The notes below the pieces were generated by a model. It worked only from the letters and a program-made list of their open reading frames with translations. It searched no databases and had not been told where the DNA came from. Positions 1 to 6,965 of a stretch of 9,763 nucleotides of DNA are shown one piece after another (positions within the stretch are counted from its first letter, which is position 1; the number at the start of each line of letters is the position of its first letter). The stretch comes from an uncultured Collinsella sp. (lineage in GTDB: Bacteria; Actinomycetota; Coriobacteriia; Coriobacteriales; Coriobacteriaceae): NCBI GenBank assembly GCA_900555355.1, contig USKV01000043.1, positions 1 to 9,763 on the forward strand, read 5' to 3'. A program made the position numbers and the translations under genes.

Positions 1-5
1 TCGGA

Positions 6-239
6 ATGAACATGAGCCAGCTTGCCATGAGCGTCAAGCAGGTCGACGACACCATCGAGCTCGCTCACGAGTGGAGCCATCAGCTGCTGCATGCGACCGA
101 GAATTTTGACATGGAGCGCATCGGCGCCAAGCTCGAGGCCGCCATGGCCGCGCTCCACGAGGCGCATGACGCGCTCGAGGGCTACGAGGAAGCCATCGAG
201 GCCGACCACAACTCCGTCGGCTCCGTGAAGCTGGTGTAA
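6..239 (+). CDS. small helical protein of unknown function upstream of nikR
   Basis: I do not recognise this 77-residue product. It is acidic, rich in Ala, Glu and His, and looks entirely alpha-helical, with a heptad-like stretch around residues 38-68 that could form a helical hairpin. It has no signal peptide, membrane segment or Cys. The frame is open to the window edge, so it may be the C-terminal part of a longer protein. If complete, ATG 6 and ATG 12 are both possible; ATG 12 has a GGA at 3-5 at ribosome-binding distance. The stop codon lies one base before the GTG of nikR, so the two are almost certainly cotranscribed and translationally coupled. That suggests, without proving, a role in nickel handling or hydrogenase biogenesis. 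Confidence 0.6.
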   Translation: MNMSQLAMSVKQVDDTIELAHEWSHQLLHATENFDMERIGAKLEAAMAALHEAHDALEGYEEAIEADHNSVGSVKLV

Positions 240-240
240 G

Positions 241-753
241 GTGGCCGAACACGAGCACTGCTGCGGGTACGAGCACGAGCATCCGCACGGGGCGGACGGT
301 GACGCGGGCTGCCACTGTAGTGGCTCCGGCTCCGAGCTGGTCCGTTTTTCGGTTACCGCACCCGACGACCTGCTGCGCCGTTTTGACGAGCAGATCGGGC
401 GCCGCGGCGACGTGGCCAACCGCTCCGAGGCCGTGCGCGATTTGATTCGCGCCTCAATCGCCAAAGAGCAGATGCGCACGCCCGATGAGCACGTTATCGG
501 GTCGCTCACCATGATCTACGACCATCACACCGGCGATCTGACGCGCCGCCTGGACGAGGTGCAGCACGACTACACCGACGAGATTGTCTCGACCATGCAC
601 GTGCATCTGGATCACCACAACTGTCTGGAGATCCTGGCACTCAAGGGTCGCGGCGAGCGCGTCTACGAACTAGCCGACCGCCTGCTGGGCCTGCGCGGCG
701 TTAAGCACGGCGAGCTCACGTGCGCCGCCACCAAGCAGAGCCTGGGGCTGTAA
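241..753 (+). CDS. nikR: NikR-type nickel-responsive transcriptional regulator with His/Cys-rich N-terminal extension
   Basis: A 170-residue nickel-sensing regulator. Residues 33-75 form the ribbon-helix-helix DNA-binding domain (VRFSVTAPDDLLRRFDE, then NRSEAVRDLIR). Residues 85-170 form the ACT-like metal-binding domain. The Ni(II) ligands of E. coli NikR (His76, His87, His89, Cys95) correspond with exact spacing to His109, His120, His122 and Cys128, within HVHLDHHNCLE. The usual family length is about 130-150 residues. The excess is an N-terminal tail (residues 3-26) with six His and four Cys, which looks like an extra metal-binding segment. The start is GTG 241: an in-frame stop at 226-228 rules out an earlier start, and the ribosome-binding site is weak, consistent with coupling to the preceding gene. 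Established family role: Ni-dependent repression (or activation) of nickel uptake and nickel enzyme genes. Its targets here are inferred. Confidence 0.93.
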   Translation: MAEHEHCCGYEHEHPHGADGDAGCHCSGSGSELVRFSVTAPDDLLRRFDEQIGRRGDVANRSEAVRDLIRASIAKEQMRTPDEHVIGSLTMIYDHHTGDLTRRLDEVQHDYTDEIVSTMHVHLDHHNCLEILALKGRGERVYELADRLLGLRGVKHGELTCAATKQSLGL

Positions 754-770
754 CAGCACACATTTCAACG

Positions 771-778
771 AAGGAGGG
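771..778 (+). promoter_or_regulatory. ribosome binding site of hypF
   Basis: AAGGAGGG, a near-perfect Shine-Dalgarno sequence four bases before ATG 783. It fixes the hypF start there rather than at the in-frame GTG 720, which lies inside nikR and has no such signal. Confidence 0.85.
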
Positions 779-782
779 TCGC

Positions 783-3242
783 ATGCGACATGCGCATATC
801 CATGTAACGGGCATTGTGCAGGGCGTTGGCATGCGACCGTTTGTGTATCGCGAGGCCATGGCGCATGGCATTTGCGGCTGGGTGCTCAACGCGGGCGATG
901 GCGTGCACATCGAGGCGCATGCCCTGGCCGATGCGCTCGATGCTTTTGTTGCCGCGCTTTCTGAGCATGCACCTGCAGCAGCCCGCATAGAGTATGTCGA
1001 GGTTGTGGACCTGGCAGCCAACGGTTGGGATGCCGCCGATGAGCAGGGCTTTCACATTGTGGCGTCGCAGGACCAGACCGCGCACACGACGCTCTTCTCG
1101 CCCGATATCGCCACCTGCGACGATTGTATGCGCGAGTTGTTCGATCCCGCCGACCGACGCTATCACTACCCCTTTATCAACTGCACCAACTGCGGGCCGC
1201 GCTTTACCATCATCCGGTCGCTGCCTTATGACCGAGCGGCCACATCGATGGACCGTTTCCCCATGTGTCCCAAGTGCGCCGCGGAGTATGCCGACCCACT
1301 CGACCGGCGTTTTCACGCGCAACCCGATGCCTGCTTTGATTGCGGGCCGCATATTACGTGGCGCGAGGCTGTAAACAGCGATGCGTGCGGGAATTCGTCC
1401 GCGACACCGGCCGTCGGCACCACACGCGAGGCCAGCGACGCTATCATCGAGCGCTGCGTTGAGCTGCTGGCCAGCGGTGGCATCGTCGCCATCAAGGGCC
1501 TGGGCGGATTCCACCTGGCCTGCGATGCTGCCAACGAACAAGCGGTGCGCGAGCTGCGCCGTCGCAAGCGTCGCAGCAACAAGCCACTTGCCGTCATGGT
1601 TCGCAGTCTTGCCGATGCCGGGCGCCTGTGTCATATCGACGATGCTGAACGCGATCTGCTCGCTGGCAGTATCCGCCCCATTGTGCTGCTGCGCCGGCGC
1701 ACTGTTGGCGAGGGCAACGGCGGTTCCCCCGACATCCTCGCTCTCGCGCCATCTGTCGCGCACGACCTTCCTGAGCTCGGCGTCATGCTCCCCTATACGC
1801 CGCTTCAACATCTGTTGCTTGCCGCGGCAGAAGCCTGCGGTATGCACGCGCTCGTCATGACCAGCGGAAACCTGAGCGAAGAACCCATCGAGACCGACGA
1901 CGACCTTGCCTGGGAACACCTCGTTGCCGCCGGCATCGCCGACGCGCTGCTCGGTAACGACCGCGCGATCCTCTCGCGCTACGACGACTCTGTAGTGCGC
2001 GTGGTCGACGGCGCCATTATGCCCGTTCGCCGCGCTCGCGGATATGCACCCCAGCCGCTGCCGTTGCCGGCGCTCGACGGCGCTCCGTCCTGCGTGCTCG
2101 CCTGCGGGCCACAACAAAAGGCCACGATTGCGCTCACGCGTGAAGGGACGAACGGCGAGGCAACCTGTTTTGTGTCACAGCATATCGGCGATGTTGAAAA
2201 CGGCGGGACCTTCGATGCCTGGAACGCCGCGCGCACGCGCTTGGAAGATCTCTTTGACTTGGCGCCCGCCGCCTTGGCCTGCGATTTACACCCCAGCTAT
2301 CTATCGGGCCAGTGGGCGCGCGAGCAGGCGCGAAAATGCAATCTGCCGCTCGTCGAGGTGCAGCACCATCATGCGCATATCGCGAGCGTAATGGCCGAGG
2401 CTATCGCCGCAGGCCAGCTTACAACCAACGCACGCGTCCTCGGTATTGCCTTCGATGGTACGGGTGCCGGCACCGACGGCACCATATGGGGCGGTGAGTT
2501 CCTTGTCGCCGGCCTTGCCGATTTTGAACGCACCGCGCACCTGCGCACCTGGGCGCTGCCAGGCGGTGCCGCATCCGTGCGCGATGCCCGGCGCAACGCC
2601 TTTGCCCTGCTGAGCGAGCTCGGCCTGCTCGAGCACCCAGGTGCCGCGAGACTATTGGGCACCCTCGACGAGCAGACGTGCAGCATCACGGCTACGATGA
2701 TCGAGCGGAACATCAACAGCCCACGCACGAGCAGTATGGGGCGTCTCTTTGATGCCGCCGCTGCTGTTTTGGGCATTTGCGGGCAGGCAACCTACGAAGG
2801 CGAACCCGCCATCGAACTCGAAGCCGCCGCCTGGCGCGCACTCGGCGGTAAGCCCGTTCGTCTCGACGGCAATCATGCAGGCGTATTCACGTCTGACGCC
2901 AACTCCCCCATCTTGGACCCCCAACCGCTCATCGAAGCTCTTCTGAATGGAATCGAGGCAGGCGCGCCGGCCGACAGGCTCGCGCTCGGGTTTCACATCG
3001 CCATTACGCACGCTACGACCCACATCGCGTGCGAGATCTGTGATCGCGAAGGCCTCGATACCGTCGCGCTCTCGGGCGGTGTGTTCATGAACCGGCTTTT
3101 GCTTCAGCTCCTTACCCACGAACTCAAAGACGCTGGCCTTGCCGTCTTGGTCCCCCACGCCGTGCCCGTCAACGACGGCTGCATCGCCTACGGTCAGGCA
3201 GCAGTCGCACGCACTCGCCTCGCACAGGTCGCGCCACAATAG
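783..3242 (+). CDS. hypF: carbamoyltransferase HypF, [NiFe] hydrogenase maturation
   Basis: 819 residues, somewhat longer than the roughly 750 of E. coli HypF. HypF uses carbamoyl phosphate and ATP to carbamoylate the C-terminal Cys of HypE, the first step towards the cyanide ligands of the hydrogenase iron. The domains are in canonical order. Residues 1-90 are an acylphosphatase domain (GIVQGVGMRPF, Arg18). Residues 112-187 hold four CxxC pairs (Cys112/115, 134/137, 162/165, 184/187) binding two zincs. Residues 217-420 are a YrdC-like domain (AIKGLGGFHLACDA). Residues 435-819 are a Kae1-like domain with metal and nucleotide motifs VQHHHAHIAS (527-536), AFDGTGAGTDG and ALSGGVFMN. A variable linker at about 194-217 accounts for part of the extra length. 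The protein is cytoplasmic. The gene starts 29 bp after nikR. Confidence 0.97.
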   Translation: MRHAHIHVTGIVQGVGMRPFVYREAMAHGICGWVLNAGDGVHIEAHALADALDAFVAALSEHAPAAARIEYVEVVDLAANGWDAADEQGFHIVASQDQTAHTTLFSPDIATCDDCMRELFDPADRRYHYPFINCTNCGPRFTIIRSLPYDRAATSMDRFPMCPKCAAEYADPLDRRFHAQPDACFDCGPHITWREAVNSDACGNSSATPAVGTTREASDAIIERCVELLASGGIVAIKGLGGFHLACDAANEQAVRELRRRKRRSNKPLAVMVRSLADAGRLCHIDDAERDLLAGSIRPIVLLRRRTVGEGNGGSPDILALAPSVAHDLPELGVMLPYTPLQHLLLAAAEACGMHALVMTSGNLSEEPIETDDDLAWEHLVAAGIADALLGNDRAILSRYDDSVVRVVDGAIMPVRRARGYAPQPLPLPALDGAPSCVLACGPQQKATIALTREGTNGEATCFVSQHIGDVENGGTFDAWNAARTRLEDLFDLAPAALACDLHPSYLSGQWAREQARKCNLPLVEVQHHHAHIASVMAEAIAAGQLTTNARVLGIAFDGTGAGTDGTIWGGEFLVAGLADFERTAHLRTWALPGGAASVRDARRNAFALLSELGLLEHPGAARLLGTLDEQTCSITATMIERNINSPRTSSMGRLFDAAAAVLGICGQATYEGEPAIELEAAAWRALGGKPVRLDGNHAGVFTSDANSPILDPQPLIEALLNGIEAGAPADRLALGFHIAITHATTHIACEICDREGLDTVALSGGVFMNRLLLQLLTHELKDAGLAVLVPHAVPVNDGCIAYGQAAVARTRLAQVAPQ

Positions 3243-3305
3243 GCTGTTCGGCCAGCCCGCAAGCCGCCGTCTCACAGGCGTAACGCGTTTGCCCGCGAAC
3301 CCCGC

Positions 3306-3341
3306 GAGCGCTACCATCAACTGATGGATTATTGAGCGCTC
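3306..3341 (+). promoter_or_regulatory. inverted repeat / two-tier hairpin in the hypF-hypC gap
   Basis: The 131-bp gap between hypF and hypC holds an outer 7-bp stem (GAGCGCT at 3306-3312 with AGCGCTC at 3335-3341) and an inner 5-bp stem (CCATC 3314-3318 with GATGG 3323-3327). No T-tract follows, so it does not read as a standard intrinsic terminator. It could modulate read-through or mRNA processing between hypF and hypC. Confidence 0.4.
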
Positions 3342-3373
3342 ATCCAGCGCAAAGCGTATACAAGGGGAACAAT

Positions 3374-3634
3374 ATGTGCCTTGCCGTTCCCGGTAAAGTA
3401 GTCAAACGCGACGACGGCCTCAAGGCCACCGTCGACATGATGGGCATCGAGCGCCCCGTTTCGCTGCGCCTCGTGCCGACGGCGCAGGTCGGCGACTATA
3501 TTCTTGTGCACGCCGGCTTTGGCATTCAGATTGTCGACGAGCAGGAAGCCCAAGAGACACTCGAGCTCGTCAACACCATGACCGAGCTGGCCGAAGAGGA
3601 CCAGCTCGCCACCAACCCGGCCGAGGCATACTAG
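3374..3634 (+). CDS. hypC: hydrogenase maturation chaperone HypC
   Basis: 86 residues, the normal size for the HypC/HybG family. HypC holds the iron with HypD while CN and CO ligands are attached, then delivers the Fe(CN)2CO unit to the hydrogenase large-subunit precursor. The N-terminus MCLAVPGKV is the family signature. Cys2, exposed after removal of Met1, is the essential iron/HypD-binding residue, which fixes the start at ATG 3374 although an in-frame ATG exists at 3332. An AAGGGG ribosome-binding site lies at 3362-3367. The beta-barrel core is followed by an acidic helical tail (about residues 55-86). The stop codon overlaps the hypD start by one base (TAGTG), so the two are translationally coupled, which fits their acting as a complex. 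Confidence 0.97.
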   Translation: MCLAVPGKVVKRDDGLKATVDMMGIERPVSLRLVPTAQVGDYILVHAGFGIQIVDEQEAQETLELVNTMTELAEEDQLATNPAEAY

Positions 3635-4746
3635 TGGCGGCGGCGCAGCCGGTTCGCTCCGGTATCGACTTTTCGGCATTTCGCGACCCCAAGCTGGCTC
3701 GCGAGCTCATCGATCGTATTCATGGGCTTGTCGGCAACCGCAGCATCAACCTTATGGAAGTCTGCGGCACGCATACCGTGAGCATTGGCCGCTATGGCTT
3801 TCGCTCCATTATGCCTGCCGGGCTCAAACTGCTGAGCGGTCCGGGTTGCCCCGTCTGCGTTACCGCCAACCGCGACATCGACCACGCAATCGCGCTCGCC
3901 AACATAGACGGCGCCATCATCACCACCTTTGGCGACATGATGCGCGTGCCCGGATCGTCCACCTCGCTTGCCGCGCAAAAGGCGGCGGGGCACGACATCC
4001 GCATCGTCTACTCTCCGCTCGACGCACTCGACATTGCCGAGCAAAATCCCGAACGCCCGGTCATCTTTATGGGCGTCGGCTTTGAGACCACAACGCCCAC
4101 CATTGCCGCCGCTATCCTGGAGGCCGACGCGCGCGGGCTCCAGAACTTCTCGGTCTACTGTGCTCACAAGACCACGCCGCCGGCTCTGCGTGCGATCTCC
4201 AACGACCCCGAGACGACCATCGACGGCTTTATCCTGCCTGGTCACGTCGCTACCATCACAGGCCTGGCACCCTTTAGCTTTTTGGTCGACGAGTTCAATA
4301 CCCCGGGCGTGGTCACGGGATTTGAGCCGGTCGATATCCTGCAGGGCATCTGCATGCTGGTCCAGATGGTTGTCGGGGACAAGCCCGCGATTGGCAACGC
4401 CTACCGCCGTGGCGTCAACGCTGGCGGCAATCCCGTAGCTCGCCAGCTGGTCGAGCAGGTATTTGAGCCGTGCGACACCACGTGGCGCGGGCTGGGACCG
4501 ATTGCCAACTCGGGCCTTTCCATCCGACCCGAATTCGCGCGCTTTGATGCCGACGCCCGCTTTGACGTGCCCATTGAACCGACGGTCGAGCCACGCGGGT
4601 GCCGCTGCGGCGACGTGCTGCGCGGGGCCATTACGCCGAGCGACTGCCCCCTGTTCGGTCACGCTTGTACGCCCGAGCATCCCGTCGGCCCCTGCATGGT
4701 GAGCTCCGAGGGCAGCTGCGCAGCATATTTCCGCTACCGAGGCTAA
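3634..4746 (+). CDS. hypD: hydrogenase maturation iron-sulfur protein HypD
   Basis: 370 residues, against 373 in E. coli. HypD is the cytoplasmic scaffold on which, together with HypC, the Fe(CN)2CO group is built from the thiocyanate carried by HypE. Visible family signatures are MEVCGTHT (Cys44), the GPGCPVC redox motif (Cys72, Cys75), GFETTTPT (149-156) and PGHV (202-205). A C-terminal cysteine cluster (Cys323, 325, 338, 345, 354, 362) includes the ligands of the [4Fe-4S] cluster. The start is GTG 3634, sharing one base with the hypC stop codon. No residue expected from the family appears missing, so the gene should be functional. Confidence 0.97.
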   Translation: MAAAQPVRSGIDFSAFRDPKLARELIDRIHGLVGNRSINLMEVCGTHTVSIGRYGFRSIMPAGLKLLSGPGCPVCVTANRDIDHAIALANIDGAIITTFGDMMRVPGSSTSLAAQKAAGHDIRIVYSPLDALDIAEQNPERPVIFMGVGFETTTPTIAAAILEADARGLQNFSVYCAHKTTPPALRAISNDPETTIDGFILPGHVATITGLAPFSFLVDEFNTPGVVTGFEPVDILQGICMLVQMVVGDKPAIGNAYRRGVNAGGNPVARQLVEQVFEPCDTTWRGLGPIANSGLSIRPEFARFDADARFDVPIEPTVEPRGCRCGDVLRGAITPSDCPLFGHACTPEHPVGPCMVSSEGSCAAYFRYRG

Positions 4747-4751
4747 TAGGT

Positions 4752-4775
4752 TCCGCCGTTCTAACGAACGGCGGA
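4752..4775 (+). promoter_or_regulatory. perfect 10-bp hairpin between hypD and hypE
   Basis: TCCGCCGTTC (4752-4761) pairs perfectly with GAACGGCGGA (4766-4775) around a TAAC loop, starting five bases after the hypD stop codon. No T-run follows, so a classical intrinsic terminator is not supported. It may protect the 3' end of the upstream transcript or attenuate read-through into hypE. Confidence 0.5.
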
Positions 4776-4799
4776 CCAGTCGACGCTGCGCCTCACCCA

Positions 4800-4805
4800 T
4801 ATAAT
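4800..4805 (+). promoter_or_regulatory. candidate -10 hexamer upstream of hypE
   Basis: A perfect TATAAT lies 25 bases before the hypE start. No good -35 is found at the usual spacing (the best matches score about 4 of 6 at a spacing of 14). It could give hypE some independent transcription downstream of the hairpin, but this is only suggestive. Confidence 0.3.
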
Positions 4806-4830
4806 TCCACCCACGATTGGAGTTTTCGAT

Positions 4831-5865
4831 ATGTCCCATAGCGTTACCGATAGCACCGTCCTGCTGGGCCACGGCTCCGGCGGACAGATGATGAAGCGCA
4901 TCATCGATGAGGTCTTTTTGGATGCCTTTGGGTCGCCCGAGCTGCTCGAAGGCAACGACGCCGGCGTCGCCGCGCTGCCCGCGAGCGGGCGCATCGCCAT
5001 GTCGACCGACAGTTTTGTAGTCTCGCCGCAGTTCTTCCCCGGTGGCAACATCGGCCGCCTCGCCGTGTGCGGAACCGTCAACGACGTCGCGACCTCGGGC
5101 GCCAACGTGCGCTACCTGTCGTGCGGCTTTATCCTCGAAGAGGGCTATCCCATGGATAGGCTCCGCCAGATTGTGCAGACGATGGCCGAGACGGCGCACG
5201 AGGCGGGCGTGTCCATAATCACGGGCGACACTAAGGTGGTCGAGCGCGGCGGGGCCGACGGCGTCTATATCAATACCGCCGGCGTGGGCGAGGTACCCGC
5301 AGGCGTGGCGCTCAGCGGTGCCAACTGCCAGCCCGGCGATGTCATCTTGGTCTCGGGCACGCTGGGCGACCACGGCATCGCCATCATGAGCCAGCGCGAG
5401 GGCTTGGCGTTTTCGAGCAACATTGAAAGCGACGCTGCGCCGCTCAATCATCTGATTGCCGACGTGCTCGCCGCCGCCCCCGACACCCGCTGCTTCCGCG
5501 ACCCCACGCGCGGTGGCCTGGCATCCACGCTCAACGAGTTTGCCCAGGCCAGCGGCGTTGCCATGGAGATCGACGAGGATGCCGTGCCCGTGCGCCCCGA
5601 CGTGCAGGCGGCATGTGAGATGCTCGGCTACGACGTTCTGCAGGTGGCAAACGAGGGCAAGATGGTCGCCGTGGTGCCGGCTGAGCAGGCCGATGCCGCG
5701 CTGGCGGCCATGCGCGCCGCCCGCTACGGCGAGAACGCCGCCATCATCGGTCGCGTGCTGCCGCTTGCCGAGGGCGCTCGACCCGCCGTGCGCGTACGCA
5801 CCGGCTGGGGCTCGACCCGTATTCTCGATATGCTCGTAGGAGAGCAGCTGCCGAGAATTTGCTAA
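4831..5865 (+). CDS. hypE: hydrogenase maturation protein HypE, carbamoyl dehydratase
   Basis: 344 residues, normal for HypE (PurM/AIR synthase superfamily). HypE receives a carbamoyl group from HypF on its C-terminal Cys and dehydrates it with ATP to a thiocyanate, the source of the hydrogenase cyanide ligands. The N-terminal glycine-rich LLGHGSGGQMM (11-21), the ATP/Mg motifs EGNDAGV and STDSFVVSP, ITGDTKVV, SGTLGDHGIAIMS and DPTRGGLAS are all present. The protein ends exactly in PRIC, with the acceptor cysteine as last residue, so the gene is complete and its stop codon is correct. A GGAG ribosome-binding site is at 4819-4822. It is the last of the contiguous hyp genes; hypA and hypB are not in this window. 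Confidence 0.97.
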   Translation: MSHSVTDSTVLLGHGSGGQMMKRIIDEVFLDAFGSPELLEGNDAGVAALPASGRIAMSTDSFVVSPQFFPGGNIGRLAVCGTVNDVATSGANVRYLSCGFILEEGYPMDRLRQIVQTMAETAHEAGVSIITGDTKVVERGGADGVYINTAGVGEVPAGVALSGANCQPGDVILVSGTLGDHGIAIMSQREGLAFSSNIESDAAPLNHLIADVLAAAPDTRCFRDPTRGGLASTLNEFAQASGVAMEIDEDAVPVRPDVQAACEMLGYDVLQVANEGKMVAVVPAEQADAALAAMRAARYGENAAIIGRVLPLAEGARPAVRVRTGWGSTRILDMLVGEQLPRIC

Positions 5866-5960
5866 CGACAAAGGCTCAGGGCTATTAAAGATATTCAGAT
5901 TCCAAACATGCCCGGCACGCATGCCCAGTATCATGGGGTGCGTTTTACAACTCAAGCGGC

Positions 5961-5965
5961 AGGAG
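5961..5965 (+). promoter_or_regulatory. ribosome binding site of the HAD phosphatase gene
   Basis: AGGAG five bases before ATG 5971. It favours that start over the in-frame ATG at 5908, which would add 21 residues before the HAD motif that are unlike the family. Confidence 0.7.
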
Positions 5966-5970
5966 CACCC

Positions 5971-6639
5971 ATGGCAGCAGCTTTTTCCCATGTGATCTTT
6001 GACCTGGACGGCACCATCCTCAACACGCTCGAGGACTTGGCGGCCGCCGGCAACCATACCTGCGAGACGCACGGCTGGCCCACGTTTGCCGTTGACGAGT
6101 ACCGCTACAAGGTGGGAAACGGCATGCTCAAGCTGGTCGAACGCTTTATGCCTGCCGAGTATGCGGGCGACGGTCGCATGTTTGAGCAGACGCTTGCCGA
6201 GTTTAGGGCTTATTACGGCGAGCACAAGGAGGACCACACCGCTCCCTATGCCGGCACGACCGAGATGCTCGACCGCTTGCGCGCCGTGGGTGTGCAACTT
6301 GCCGTGCTCACTAACAAGGACCACGTCTCGGCGGCTCCGCTTATCGAGAAGTATTTTGGTTCCGAGCGCTTTGCGCTGGTGCAGGGCCGCGTCGATGCGT
6401 TTCCGCCCAAGCCCGAGGCGCCTGTTACACTGCATGTGATGAAAGAGCTAGGCGCCGATCCGTCGACCACGCTCTATGTGGGCGATTCCAATGTCGATAT
6501 CCTGACCGGTCACAACGCCGGCCTTAAGAGTGCGGGCGTCAGCTGGGGCTTCCGCGGCCGCGCAGAGCTGGAGGCCGCCGGCGCCGACTACGTGGTGGAC
6601 ACCCAGGTAGAGCTCACGGCGCTGGTGCTGGGCGAGTAA
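5971..6639 (+). CDS. HAD-family hydrolase, phosphoglycolate phosphatase-like
   Basis: 222 residues, the size of HAD subfamily IA phosphatases of the Gph/PGP type. Motif I is FDLDGTILN with nucleophile Asp11 and acid/base Asp13. A helical cap of subclass I lies at about 18-85. Motif II is LTNK (113-116). Motif III Lys is Lys147 in PPKPEAP. Motif IV is YVGDSNVDI (169-177) with Asp172 and Asp176. It is predicted to be a cytoplasmic Mg-dependent phosphatase. Phosphoglycolate is the usual substrate suggested for such sequences, but HAD specificity cannot be read from motifs alone. It lies 105 bp after hypE on the same strand and may be transcribed with the hyp genes, but no functional link to hydrogenase maturation is evident. 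Confidence 0.9.
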   Translation: MAAAFSHVIFDLDGTILNTLEDLAAAGNHTCETHGWPTFAVDEYRYKVGNGMLKLVERFMPAEYAGDGRMFEQTLAEFRAYYGEHKEDHTAPYAGTTEMLDRLRAVGVQLAVLTNKDHVSAAPLIEKYFGSERFALVQGRVDAFPPKPEAPVTLHVMKELGADPSTTLYVGDSNVDILTGHNAGLKSAGVSWGFRGRAELEAAGADYVVDTQVELTALVLGE

Positions 6640-6680
6640 CGAGCGACACTGCTTAACGCAGCTGCGACAATTCTTCCGCG

Positions 6681-6728
6681 CGGAAAGCGCATCCCGTTTT
6701 GGAGCTCCGGAATGGGATGCGCTTTCCG
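6681..6728. repeat. REP-like hairpin 1 (perfect 15-bp inverted repeat)
   Basis: CGGAAAGCGCATCCC (6681-6695) is followed after 18 bases by its exact reverse complement (6714-6728). The spacer itself contains the palindrome GGAGCTCC, so almost the whole 48-nt segment can fold. It lies about 40 bp beyond the HAD phosphatase stop codon. It could stabilise or end that mRNA, but no T-tract follows. Confidence 0.8.
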
Positions 6729-6742
6729 TTTGAGGCACATCA

Positions 6743-6852
6743 GGGAAACCGCATCCCGTTTCAGAGCAATATTCCGGGTCGCACTTTCCGCAACCCACCC
6801 CATCCGGAAAATGCGACCCACTATTCGGCCAAAAACCGGGTCGCGGTTTCCC
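6743..6852. repeat. REP-like compound element 2 (nested inverted repeats of the same 15-bp unit)
   Basis: Four further diverged copies of the 15-bp unit, alternating in orientation: 6743-6757, 6776-6790 (reverse), 6805-6819 and 6838-6852 (reverse). The inner pair matches at 14 of 15 positions and the outer pair at 13 of 15, so the segment can fold as a hairpin inside a hairpin. The copy at 6743 shares GCATCCCGTTT with the copy at 6681. This looks like a bacterial interspersed palindromic family. The 503-bp stretch from 6640 to 7142 contains only these repeats, the two further repeats after them and the end of the insertion element; I see no gene in it. Confidence 0.7.
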
Positions 6853-6878
6853 AAGCACTCGATGCAACGCTGGCACAA

Positions 6879-6923
6879 GGAGTGTCCCCAACTGCCGGCA
6901 GAAAAGGAACGTCCCCAAGTGCC
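6879..6923. repeat. pair of 18-bp direct repeats with GTCCCCAA core
   Basis: GGAGTGTCCCCAACTGCC (6879-6896) and GGAACGTCCCCAAGTGCC (6906-6923) differ at three positions and are 27 bases apart. The sequence style (TTGGGGAC plus GTTCC on the other strand) resembles short dispersed repeats found between genes in several bacterial groups. That resemblance is from memory and untested. Confidence 0.6.
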
Positions 6924-6965
6924 ACCCCAATGACCACCATGGCAACGCCGCAGGTAGAGAACGGA

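Noticed and set aside
720..782. Earlier GTG start for hypF
   Set aside because: It lies inside nikR without a ribosome-binding site. ATG 783 has AAGGAGGG and gives the family N-terminus.
765..2117. 450-codon minus-strand open frame opposite hypF
   Set aside because: Antisense shadow of a confident gene; no recognisable domain.
3243..3373. Nickel/cobalt riboswitch before hypC
   Set aside because: The gap is too short and the stems do not show the four-way NiCo architecture; only a simple inverted repeat can be supported.
5908..5970. Earlier ATG start for the HAD phosphatase
   Set aside because: The added residues are unlike the family and lack a ribosome-binding site; ATG 5971 has AGGAG.
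3631..6435. Very long minus-strand open frame (934 codons) opposite hypD, hypE and the HAD gene
   Set aside because: Its translation is low-complexity (Arg, Gly, His, Ala rich) and it lies antisense to three well-recognised genes. Long antisense frames are common in GC-rich DNA with this codon bias.
6681..6923. Possible CRISPR array
   Set aside because: Units alternate in orientation, spacers are 13-18 nt and part of the fold, and no cas genes are present. The pattern is that of interspersed palindromes.
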